From Cotesia glomerata (Eukaryota; Arthropoda; Insecta; Hymenoptera; Braconidae), in contig NC_058160.1 of the NCBI RefSeq assembly GCF_020080835.1, positions 3,038,001 to 3,102,000 on the forward strand: DNA of 64,000 nucleotides. Direction: 5' to 3'. A model generated the notes under the pieces. It was not told the DNA's origin and did no database searches. It saw only the letters and a program-made list of their open reading frames with translations. The translations under genes and the position numbers were made by a program. This document shows positions 14,281 to 26,400 of the stretch, in pieces (position 1 is the first letter of the stretch; each line of letters begins with the position of its first letter).

Positions 14281-15410
14281 GTGGTCATTAATGATCATGA
14301 TCATATGTGATCATATTTGGTCACATCTATGGTCATACATGATCACGTGATCATACATGAGCATGTAAGGTCATTCATGATTACATATAGTTATATCGAC
14401 GGTCTAATTAGCAATTGGTCTAGCTCCTTATTTTTTAGAGGGTGATTTTTTAACATTTTGATACAGCAATAGTCCAATTATAAGTTATTTGAATGATTCA
14501 AACCAAAATATTATACTTCTATTAGATATTAATGATATTAAATGGTTTTTTAAAGTGATATTAAATTTTGAATCAATTGTTTTTTCATGTAAATGGAAAA
14601 TTCTCTAAAATGGAGTTAGACAATTTGCTAATTAAAACGTCGATATGTGATCACATATGATCATAAATAATCATGCGACCATTACACAGAAAAAAAGGTT
14701 CACTTGAACCAAGAAAATATTTTTCTTCCTAATTATTTTTTTAAGCGAAAAAAAATTTTTTTTGACACAAGAAATTTCACTTATTCCAACAAAATTGATT
14801 CTCTTGCTCTAAGAAATACGTATCTTGATCCAAGAAAATTTATTTAAGTTAAGAAAATCTTGTTTTGAGAAAATTCAGCCTCTTGCTCCAAAAAATTAAA
14901 TATAAAGATAGAAGTAAATTTTCATTAATATTTTTATTGATTAACATGTCAAATGGAAAGATCAAATAATATGGAATCATTTTTTTTTCATTCAATATGT
15001 ATAATTGCACGCTAAAATAATATAAAATGAGTATCAAACATTCAAGAGAAAAATTTTTTCAAGGTGAGAAAATTTTTTTCTCAGCTGAAGTAGGTGGCGC
15101 TGCTTCCTTAAAGTATCTAAAAATCTTGATCAAATATAAAAATTTATTGTATCAAGTATTTATGATAATTTGAATTAAGAAAAAATTACTTCCAACAAGA
15201 ATAGAATTTCAAGAAAAATTTTTACTTCAGCCAACACAACTTCTGTCTTCCTTCAGGCACCCGAAAATTTTCTTGAGCCAAAAATTTTGTTCTCCAGTCA
15301 AGAAATTTTTCTTTCTGTGTAGCCATAATGATAATTCATAATTCACATGATCATATTTGATCATATATATCTTACACGATCATATATGTGATCAGATATG
15401 ATCATTCATA
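14281..15410. repeat. TGATCA-rich palindromic tract, interrupted by a MITE
   Basis: Dense GATCAT/TGATCA words occupy 14281-14390, 14645-14683 and 15325-15410. Between the first two blocks, GGTCTAATTAGCAATTGGTC (about 14400) and its imperfect complement (about 14605-14640) form inner inverted arms. The right part is split by the MITE at 14684-15321. A short related block follows the MITE copy at 17393. Confidence 0.6.
14684..15321 (+). mobile_element. MITE with ACACAGAAA termini, copy 1
   Basis: Left end ACACAGAAAAAAAGGTTCAC and right end AATTTTTCTTTCTGTGT are imperfect inverted repeats. It is nearly colinear with 16751-17393 in the same orientation. The interior is AAGAAAATTT-rich and non-coding. 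Confidence 0.75.
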
Positions 15411-16750
15411 AATTACTTGTTTATCCCAAAAAACCAATAATTGACTCGAGGAACAATAATATATAGCATTTGCATGTTAAAGAATTATTATAAACTTACA
15501 TTCAACGATAAAAATTTATAATCGCAGGCATATATATTTGACATTTATGTTCGCATCACGCTACCCATCTGTTGACTACGCCAGGTGATATAAATATAAA
15601 CAAACTCAACCCGTAAAAACCCGCAATAATTTAACAGACTAAGCAGCAAAGATCTTAATAATTTTATTGTTACTAAACTTCTAAATATTCAAAAGACCGT
15701 ATAATTAGTACTAAATAATTATTCTAGTTGTAGTCGTAAGCCCAAGTTGACCACTAAGTTCTTTAAATATATCAATTATTTAAAAATAAGTATAAGCGAT
15801 AAAAAATCCGATCTTTCTCTAAAAGTTTATGGCGTTATTCTCCCGTTTAAACTCAACACTTCCTATATCAATTAAGTTTAACGAGCGTCGTTAGGATGTG
15901 CGTGAGATCGTTAAAGGGTAAAAGGAATGTTGTCACGAGAAATGTTTCGCGAACAACCGCGGGGTGATATCACAGCCATTAAACAGTTTAAAAAATTAAA
16001 AATTTCCTTCTATTTTTTTGATCCAACGGATTTAATCATAAAATAAAAATTCATGGGTTAGATATCAATTTTTAATCTTTTTATTTCTGTTAGCAGTGCA
16101 ATAAAACTGCTTTATATTTTTGTCTTCCATCGTTATTATATATCTCTTACTCGCGTGCCTGCAATTCAATAGACCGCACGATAGTTGTATTTTTAATCTC
16201 ACTGATTAAAATTTTAATCGAAATTAATAATTAAAATTTTTTAACAATAATAATAAACTTTAAGAGTCAGTCAATTTTATTTTTTTTTTTTATTTTTAAT
16301 AGAGTATAATAAATAATCTAATGTGTAATTTTCTACTGGTAGCTGTTAACGCGGACAGTTTTATTACATGTTTTATTTTAGCAGATAGTGGTACCGTTAA
16401 AAATTTGTTGATTAGCTGTAAATCAGCTGCCGGTGATCCATCGGTAGATATATAATAGAACATCAGATAATTAAAAATTATTTTTTTTCTCAATAAACTA
16501 TGATTAAGACGTATTACTTGTTTTTATGACTGCTATTATGCGTTTCTTTACTATTTCGGTGGTCTTTTAAGGTAAAGTGAAATTATTTAATTAGTGGTCG
16601 GTAAATAACAGAGAGTGATAATGATAGCATATGAAAACAACTTATCTTGATTTTTTTTTTTTTGGGTTAGTAATAATGAATTATGTTTTAGTTTCCTTCT
16701 TGATAATTTATTTTCAATAAAAGAAAGTTTTCTTCTTTAGTTGTTAATCC
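15411..16750. other. AT-rich intergenic DNA, no gene seen
   Basis: No exon with plausible splice sites, RNA gene or clear repeat boundary was found here. Confidence 0.45.
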
Positions 16751-17393
16751 ACACAGAAAAAAAGGTTCACTTGAGCCAAGAAAATATTTTTCTTCCTAAT
16801 TATTTTCTTGAGCGAAAAAAAAACTTTTTTTTTTGACACAAGAAATCTCACTTATTCCAACAAAATTAATTCTTTTGCTTTAAAAAATACGTATCTTGAT
16901 CCAAGAAAATTTATTTAAGTCAATAAAATCTTGTTGTTTTGAGAAAATTCAGCCTCTTGCTCCAAAAAATTTAGTTCTTGATAGAAGTAAATTTTCTTGA
17001 GAAAATTTCTCTCTTGTTCCAACAAGTAAATATCAAATAATATTGAATCATTTTTTTTTTTTCATTCAATATGTATAATTGCACGCTAAAATAATATAAA
17101 ATGGGTATCAAATATTCAAGAGAAAAATTTTCTGAAGGTGAGAAAATTTTTTTTCAGCTGAAGTAGGTGGCGCTGCTTCCCTAAAGTATCTAAAAATCTT
17201 AATCAAATATAAAAATTTATTGTATCAAGTATTTATGATAATTTGAATTAAGAAAAAATTACTTCCACCAAAAATAGAATTTTAAGAAATATTTTTACTT
17301 CGGCCAACACAACTTCGGTCTTACTTCAGGCAGCTGAAAATTTTCTTGAGCCAAGAATTTTGTTCTCCAGTCAAGAAATTTTTCTTTCTGTGT
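16751..17393 (+). mobile_element. MITE with ACACAGAAA termini, copy 2
   Basis: Second full-length copy of the element at 14684-15321, same orientation, with the same termini and interior and a few small indels. Followed directly by TGATCATAT, the word that also flanks copy 1. Confidence 0.75.
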
Positions 17394-18526
17394 ATGATCA
17401 TATACAGCCATATCGAATAATTTGATGTAACAATGTCAGGGATAAATTTTCCTGTTTTCCCTATTTATAATTCTTAATACCTTCGACAGATGGCGCATGA
17501 TCGCTAAATTGTCTCACTATAAGAAAGTTATAATTTTGAAGTCTTAAATGTAAAATAAAAATCATTTTTTCACTCTCTTAAGAAGCTACATGTCATTAAT
17601 TTTTAACTTAATCAACTGCTGAACCTATTTATATTTCATATAAAAATTAAATATTATATTTAAAATTCATTTTTAAACTTTATATACTTATACTGCTTGG
17701 TATGACCGACTCATCCCATATTAGACTATATCAAAAATATTTATCGACAAATTACCAACAGTTGAATCGGCTTCAATACCCCCCACCCAAAAATCAAATT
17801 TTTTACCGAATTATAAAACCATAAACTTTAATTTCCCCAGAAAAATAACTCAACAAATAAAAAGCACGTTAAATAAAAATGAAAACCAGCAGGTCAGTGT
17901 AATAAACATCCGGCCTAGATCTTGCCATCAAAACTACAATTGTCCGGGCGTACGCGGAAGTAATTCCATATTCTATAACCTAAAATCACAAATCATAATC
18001 GTATTGCATACATAGGTATACAAAACGAAGAAATAGACTTTAAGAACCCGATTTACAGTACGCAGATCGTACTCGACTAATATAATGTCTAGTTCGTCTG
18101 AAGACACGCGCTGTGATCATACGTAATAAGAGAGTCGTTACACGATATAGAGTAGCACTTAAGTAAATTTTCGTCTTCTGCATGATATCACCATCCAACA
18201 GGATCTTTCGCAACTGTTCAACTATATTATTCAAAGTGTCTTGCTAATTTTTTATACTATTATTATTATTTATATGATTGTTGTTATTACATCATCTATC
18301 CATCCATCTGTTGTTTCTCCGTATGACCTTGACGAGCAACGACCGACACTCCAGTTTAAAGTATACATATTTAATATTTATATTTATATTTACATTTTAT
18401 GCCTTGAGCGCAATGTTCTACCAGAAGTTTTAAAATATATAATTCATCGCAATAAATGGATGATGTGATTGTGGTAAAAATATTAAATTTACGGCAAGTA
18501 ACGGCAAAGTTGAGTGTTTTAAAATT
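17394..18526. other. Intergenic DNA with a repeat fragment, no gene seen
   Basis: Positions 17470-17600 contain CGACAGATGGCGCATGATCG, a fragment of the palindromic repeat found at 29800-30190. The frames around 18040-18470 show no recognisable protein features. Confidence 0.45.
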
Positions 18527-18530
18527 TTAA

Positions 18531-19123
18531 GGGTATATTAATACATATTTTAAGAATATACAGTAAAATTTTTGAACAAAAAAATTAAATATTTTCCGAG
18601 TTACACGCGAGTGATTCCGACCTTCTCCGTGGATAAAACCAAAAAAAAAAAAATCCTCGTTAAACTAGAAGATATTGTCCGTACGATGAACCATGGTCGT
18701 AAAAAAATATCAAAAATTGACGAAATGGAGGCGTTTTAAAAAAAAAAAGTTGAATTTTACCCAAAATTTTGGTCGTTTTTGGCCTGCCAAAATTCAATTT
18801 TTGATCAGATCAAAAAACTGGAGGGTCATCGTATGGAGAATTATATACAGAACATGCGGAAAAAAATTTGGTAGTGATCGGATCATTTGTTTTTGTTTCT
18901 GGATCACTCCAGCAAATTCGAAAAATGCTGTTTTGAGAAAAACGCGTTTTTCTGTAGCTAATGCAACGATCTAACTGCCGAGCGGCTACTTTTTAAATGG
19001 CTGTAACTCAAAAACTATTTGAGATATCGATTTAAAATTTGAGTATGTTATTTTTAAAGGTATAATCTATCGAAATATGAAAAAAAAATCGATTTTTTGA
19101 AAATTTCACACTGTCTGTGCTCC
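18531..19123. mobile_element. Probable TTAA-flanked MITE (593 bp)
   Basis: Flanked by TTAA at 18527-18530 and 19124-19127. It shares interior words (GAGAAAAACGCGTTT and AAAAATCGATTTTTTGAAAA) with the better-defined TTAA element at 51393-52121. Its own terminal repeats are poor, so the boundaries are tentative. Confidence 0.4.
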
Positions 19124-19127
19124 TTAA

Positions 19128-21084
19128 AATTGATCTTTTCTTTCAGTAAAAGATTTATTATTAAATTTTGTTAAAAAAATTTTTTTTTATCAAAAAATGC
19201 TTAAGAATATGATGTTTAAATTTACCAAATATTTCTGTTTTTATTGCTATAAATATTTTGTAATAAAACAAATCCCATTCAAGCAGAATAATTCCGAATC
19301 ATAAATCCAAGATCCTTACTACACATCACTAGGAGCAAATCACCGCATCGGTATACTCGTTGATGCATAACAGCACGAATTGATGCGTCTTATTTTAGAA
19401 TATTTAAATTTGCATTCGTTCTTTGTTTCATCACCGTATAATTCAAACCACGCCTACAATATTTCATGACTTATAACATATTTTATATTTTTACATTTTT
19501 TTATCTTGAAACACCTCCTATGCACCGATCAGATGAGACGAGATGATGATATGCAACGGGATCTAACAAGCGGTCCTTCATATCCTTCGTGTCACTTAAA
19601 ACTCCCACCGATACGTGCCCGCTAAAGACCCTAAAGACTCGTTAAAATAAAAGTTTAATGCCTCAACAGAGCTCGAGAATGTCATGTTAAGGAGTTGAGG
19701 ATAAGTTTTAAGTATAAAAGGATTCAACCCAATTGTATACATAATGATAATGATAATGATGTAAATTATAAATGTATATAAGGATAAGTGGATGTTGCAT
19801 TTGTCTTCCGGGTGATGAGAAGGAAAAAACCAAGTAAGGGAGCTGTACTTATCAATAAGTTGGCTAACTGTATATTTATATACTAACTGATGTGACGTGA
19901 TGGGACGTTTTAAATCATTTGGATGCTCCAAATACGCGAGGAATCGACGCAATGCTACTAATTATCCATCGGATGGATTCCGCTAGGGCATCATTAAAAG
20001 TTTAAAGTTCTCTTGTCTCTGTTTCGTTTGGGTGGCTTTTTTCGAACCGAAGTTATAATTGTATATATTGACGGGTTTTCGCGTCACGGATCTTCAGTGA
20101 TCAATTTTTTGGCTTTCGCCTCATCAAAATACCTCTACAATGTTTTATTTCGACCATTTATTATTATTACTGGACTTTTTTGGAGGTGTTCTTCTGGTAA
20201 TTCATCTGATAAAATTATAATTGGCAGTCAATTATTGCTTCATTAAAGGATGTTATTAATTGGGCTTTTGAAACTTTTGATTTTTAATTTAATGACTTAC
20301 AGCTGCAAGAGCTGTCAATTTTAGTTGTAAATTTCATCAAAAATTTATTTATGAGATATTTTTCAAGTTTTTCATTTATTTTGTAGCTTTTCGAGCGAAT
20401 TCATAAAATATTAACCAATTGATATTATACTGAGCAACCTAAAATTTAAAATTTCATTTTGATTAAAAAAAAATTTTAAAAAAATGAATTTATGCACAAG
20501 AATTTTTTAGTTAATCTTGAAATTAATTAACTAGTTTTTGATAAGACTAAAAATCTTGATAACTTAAATATTTTTAACAGCAAATTCACCGTAGTAAAAA
20601 AATTCCACAAACTCTGAATTATTTAAATACCGAGAAATAAATAAATACAATTATCGCTCCGTGTAGTAAATTAAAAGTAATACTTTTATTATTCACTCAA
20701 GTGTACAGTGAAGCTAAAACTAAAAGTATAAAGTGAATTTTAATAAAACTCTAAATGGAATAGATTTTTCAAGTTGACAATCTCGTTAAATCAATAAAAC
20801 ACATTGAAATAAAAAAGTAACGGGTTTCCGGCGTATAGAGACATAAACGAGATATCTTTATTTTGGCAAATTGCCTGATACTTCGGGTAGATGATTCACA
20901 GACTCATAAATATCATGTCCAGTCATATAATTATCGTCGTGGTTTTCTATTGGACAACTATCAAATATATATTTTTTATTTTTTTTTTTTTTTTACGCAT
21001 GCAAAAGATTGAAAACCTTGTTTTATGTTAATTTTTATATACTTTTTTTTTTACTATCATTTATTTTTTTTTTTTTTTTTTCAG
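19128..21084. other. Region upstream of the first coding exon of the shavenoid-like gene
   Basis: Probably the end of a long 5' UTR intron: it finishes in a T-rich tract and CAG at 21082-21084. The frames at 19596-19952 (-) and 20013-20246 (+) were examined and lack family features or splice support. Confidence 0.4.
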
Positions 21085-21099
21085 AATGCCGATAAAAAA

Positions 21100-23396
21100 A
21101 TGTTTCTATCGTTATTCATACTTACGACCAGCTTACAAATTATCATCGTATCAGGACAAGAAATTTCAGTGGTTCGACATATTGACGGTGATATTTTTAC
21201 TGTCGAGGGTATGTTGCTACTTCACTATTTATTATATTTTTTATTACTTATTACTATTATTAAGCGCTATTTTGAATTTATTCAATAAAAGTATTATCTT
21301 TAAAATTGAATTTATGACACTAATAATTTTTAATTATTGGTACTGAAAAATAGGTCATTCCAAAATAATGATTGTGTTAAAAATATGCTAAGTACTTTAC
21401 TTGTTTCGACATTCGTGCGAACTATCCGAGATTTATCTTTTTCACTTTGATATACACGACTAGTTTTGTTGGAATATATTTAACACCTATAACTGGTTAA
21501 AGCTAGTCCTCTCAATCATTTATTTCTTGTCATTTAATTCAAAATTAATAAATTATTACATTTAAAAAAATTTTTTAATGGATAAAATCTTCTTGAAAAA
21601 TTAATTTTATTCAAATTAGACTGAAGTTTTTTATTATACCCTCAAAAAATTAAAAACTCTTTATAAAAATTAAATTATTAAATTTTTTAATCTCAAAACT
21701 TAACAAAAAAATTACCAAGTTGGTTCAAAAAATTACGAAAAAAAAAAATTTTTTAAACAAACTAAAAAACCATAAATTCCTTCTAATTTCAGAGCTAAAT
21801 TTTTTTTGCACGCCTCATAGCGCGAAGCGCGTGAGGTTGTGCTTTATACTCGACTCGTCAAGGTCAAGCAATTTTGTGATCTTTAAATGCCTCTATCACA
21901 ACCATATTACACTTATACAATGATATAAGTAGATGTACACCGAAAAAACACTTAAATTAAACCATCTTTTACTTTCTTAATTAAATCATTTCATGTTGCT
22001 ATTTTGAAAAAAATTTTACGTGGACGTCCGGATGTCACCTCATTTTGGATGTACCAACGATTACTCCCGAATAAATTGATATTTTAAGACCGGACCTTTT
22101 TTATTAGTTTAAGAATTCGATGAACTGGGTCCGTATTTCATATCAGTGGCCTGGTTTACGTATTTTTTTTTTAATTGAATTTTTATTAAAATTCACTACG
22201 ATACAACCGTACAAAGACAAACGAACTTTTCTTATTTGTCACGTGAAGACTATGGCGCCACTTAATCAAGCTAGATTTTTTTAGACTGCGTGCGCATATG
22301 ACAAGAAAAAAGGGCGCCGATATTTAGAAAAAAAATAAAAAATACTCTGTAAGAAATTACTTAATTATATTTTTTTTTTTTTTGATCAATTACACAATTA
22401 ATTTTTTTCTTAAAAAATGAATGGGCGTTATGAGGCGTACACTTTTGGATTTTCCAAACTTTTTTGCTAAAAATTATCAAAAATATTAAAATAATATAAT
22501 ATTTACCTAAAACTTAATTTTTAAAAATAATTATTGATACGAAAATCATGTAAACAAATACCGTTAAATACTGGGAGCCAGAGTTGTAAAATTTCTAATT
22601 AAAAAATACTGACATTACAATATTTAATATATTTACTAATGGAGAAAATTTAAAATACAATTAAATTGTATTTTTTATTTGAAGTTTATTTGCAGTAAGA
22701 ATAAAAAATTTTATTGTATTTGAAATTACCAATAAATAAAAATAATCGGTATTTAATACTGAGACAAATTTGAAGTAAAAATAAAAAGTTTCAATTTAAT
22801 GATGTGATAGAAAATACAAATAAAAAATACTCGATGATCAAATTACTTTAATGAAATTATAATTTATAATTCTATTTTACAATTCGATAACGTATTAATA
22901 TTTTTCATTTTTATCCATCATAATATAGGAACTATTCCCATAAAAGAATGGAATAGTTCCAATAAGTTTGTGTGAATAGTTTATACATTATTATCGAAAC
23001 TATTATTAAAAAAGTATAGGAAGATTTTTATACTATAATCTATATTATGAATAGAGAAGAACAGTTTTGTATCCGGAATTTGTGCCTTTTCAAGGTTTCA
23101 TGTCATTCTCAACGATAGTTGATTTCTATTAATAAGTATTGAGGCTGGACTCGAAAATGCTCTAGCTCAAGCTACATAATTAAGAAATGACGGTGTATCT
23201 TGTGAGCTATTGACACCTTTAAAGATATAAGCTCATCCCGATGTTACACTCACTAATACCTTTCATTTAAGTACCCACATCATTTTTTCATATAGATAGA
23301 TAAATGTTTATTTAGTCCTGGAGCCTAGGCTCCCTCAGGACCATCATCAAATAATACAAAATAGTACAAAATAATAAGTACAGTAAATACAAAGTA

Positions 23397-23438
<42 letters not shown>

Positions 23439-23441
23439 GCA

Positions 23442-23484
<43 letters not shown>

Positions 23485-26400
23485 TATAATATATATACAT
23501 ATATACATATATTTATATATATTATATATATGTATATATGAAAAATATATCAAAATGCATATGGGTACTCAAATGAAAGCTCTTGATGAGTGTAACATCA
23601 TAATGAGCTTATATCTATAAAAATGTCAATAGTTAAGAAAATACAGTGCAATTTAATTAATAAAAATAATTAAGAAATGACCTTGTATCTTGTGAACTAT
23701 TGACTTTTTTAAAGATATAAGCTCATCCCGATATTACACTCATCGAGACCTTTCATTTGAGTACCCACATCATTTATTTATATATTATATATATGTATAT
23801 ATGTAAAATATATCAAAAATGCATGTGGGTACTCAAATGAAGGCTCTTAATGAGTGTATCATCGAGATGAGTTTATATATCTAAAAATATCTATAGTTAA
23901 GAAAGTACAGTGCAATTTAATATGTCATTGTTTAATAAAGCATAATTTTACTTATTTTTAATTCGCAATTTTCGGTAGTCAATTTTCGGTAGTCTGACTG
24001 CAGGTTGCTAGTAAAACTATTAATTGACATAATAGAAGAGGTTTTTCTCATGATATTAAAAAACTTTAGTGAAGCTTCTGAGGCAGTAAATTTTTTTATG
24101 TACATTCGAGTATGGAGTTCTAAAAAAAAATAAATTGAATTAAAATAAATTTCGATAATGGCTACTGATGTCAAGTATTATGAAAGCATTTTTTTAATAT
24201 TTGTTTTCCTTAATTATTCAGGCCAGTAATATTTGATATTGGTAAATTCGTAAAATAAAAATAAAAAGTTACTAGTATTTTATTTGTTACTAAATAAAAA
24301 ATAATGTTATACTTAATAATGGCAAGAATTCCAAGTAAAAATAAGATATATTTTTTATTTTTCTTTTTTTTAATTACTAATTCAAGTAATACTTAGTAAT
24401 GAAAAAGGAATGCATTAAAAAAAGTACTCAATATTTGCAACTCTGCTGGGAGCTATGAATAACAAGATTTATTTTATTTGCGTGAAGGTTCTTGCGCTAC
24501 TGCATGCACAGCTGTCAGTAGCGGAACAGCGAATCCTTACAAACGACAAATATCCCAAGTATCTGATGGCATTAATTCATCATCATTAACATCCAGCGTA
24601 ACAACGAGCCCAGTCGCCACAAACACAACCTGTGTCTGTCAATGTAAATCAGAGCTGGCTCTTTTTCGTGAGGACTTGAACATTTGCGTGAGCGATATCC
24701 ACGGTAAGTTGTTATTATCAATATCATTTTTATCACAATTATAATCAAAAGCGATCCTTTTTTTAAATTATATTTCTACACGTGATGCGCTGGCGAAAAT
24801 CTCTGTATAATAATACTGTAATAAGTGATCAATCATCGGAGACTGTTCAATTTACTCATTCAATTATAATTGTAATTTTTTTCTCATAAACTAATTTTTA
24901 GTTACCGTGAAAAATTTATTTATGCAAAATAAACAAATTAAAATATTTGGGTCGATGCCCATAAAACATTCCTGACATGTGAGTACATTCGTGTAGGTTT
25001 ATACTTAATAATTCATGAAAAAATAAAAAATTCACCGAGTTGGTCCTAAGACAGGTTAATTACCATTATCACTATCGCTAATTTGCAATTCAGAGGCCGT
25101 AGGAAACGCACATTATCGCCGAATTTACAATCAGGGGTTGATTTATTAACTTTCCAATTATGGAAATTCCTCTCCAGATTGATCGTCAGCGCTTTTATTT
25201 ATGACGTCAAGAAAAGAGAAAATGTAGAAGAATAAATTTTATTTTTACACTTTCAGTTCGTCAAAAGCCACTTTCTCGATTGTTTGCAGATTTTTGATGT
25301 TGATATTTATAATTTAATTTTTTTTATGATAAAAGTAATGATATTGTTGTTAATATTTAAAAGAAAATTCACCTGAATGATGATTACCCCCATGAAAAAA
25401 AATATAAAAAAATATATATCGAAATATATAAAAAATATATTAAAAATCTATAATAAATATATATAAATTATGTATAGTAAATATATTTTTAATAGCTAAT
25501 TTTTGGCCGATTTTCATATATATTTTATATATTTCAAATATATTTTAAATATATTCAAGATATATTTTTTTTATATTTTTAGCTATGTATTTTTTATGTA
25601 GTTTAAGATATATTTTGAAAATATCTAAAATATATTTAAAATATATAAAATATATATGAAAATCGGTCAAAAGTTAGTTATTAAAAATATATTTACTATA
25701 CATATTTTTTATATATTTTTTATAGATTTTTAATATATTTAAAATATATTTTTTATATATTTCTTATATATTACTTTAGTTTATAAAGTCTGAAGTTAAA
25801 ATTCGGGAAGAAATTTTGAAGATACAAAATAATTGTAAGAATACTTAATTATATAAAATTAAATTTTTTATAAAAAAAATTTCTTGTTGATTTTTTCTTA
25901 TCTCCATTTTTTAGGACAAGTTTTAATTAAAAAACCCCAAAAATTGATTTTTAATAAAAATTATAATTTTTAAATTGCTCACTACAAGATTAATTATTTA
26001 ATATTTATAAACTCGCTCGAAAAAATCCAAACAAATTTTTTCAAAATTACACTAACAAAAATCCAAATTGGGATTTATTTAGCTGCAAGTAATCTTTATT
26101 ATCCTGAAATAAATTATAAAAAATAACGAAATCACTTACGCTTAATCACAAAGTCATTATCATTCAAACAAAAAATTTCTAAGTCAGATAAATACAACCA
26201 CGGTTTTAATGAACAAAAAGATGAATGAAAATAAAAGTTAAAGGTCATGCGAAAATCATATGTACACGTCCTTCTCCTTAGTGAGTCTAACACGCGAGTA
26301 TAGTAATGATAATACTAGCGAAAATAATGATAATACCACGCATAAAAACCACATTAGTACATTAGTATGTACAACAAACGAAATGAATAATAATAATTTT

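Larger units (their letters stand above)
23039..24011 (+). mobile_element. Non-autonomous Helitron, copy with both ends (+ orientation)
   Basis: The 5' end is A|TCTATATTAT (23039) and the 3' end is TGCAGGTTGCTAG|T (CTAG at 24008-24011), the classical Helitron insertion between A and T. The interior is homologous to the reverse complement of 44581-45685. It contains palindromic units at about 23200-23630 and 23690-23900, the first interrupted by a LINE 3' end and a long TA tract. No RepHel protein is encoded. Confidence 0.75.

Noticed and set aside
18040..18468. Possible small gene with frames on both strands
   Set aside because: No splice support, no signal peptide of convincing form and no recognisable conserved motif.
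19596..19952. 118-codon minus-strand open frame
   Set aside because: Length is attainable by chance in this composition, there is no domain or signal peptide, and a poly-Ile stretch from an ATAAT-type repeat runs through its middle.
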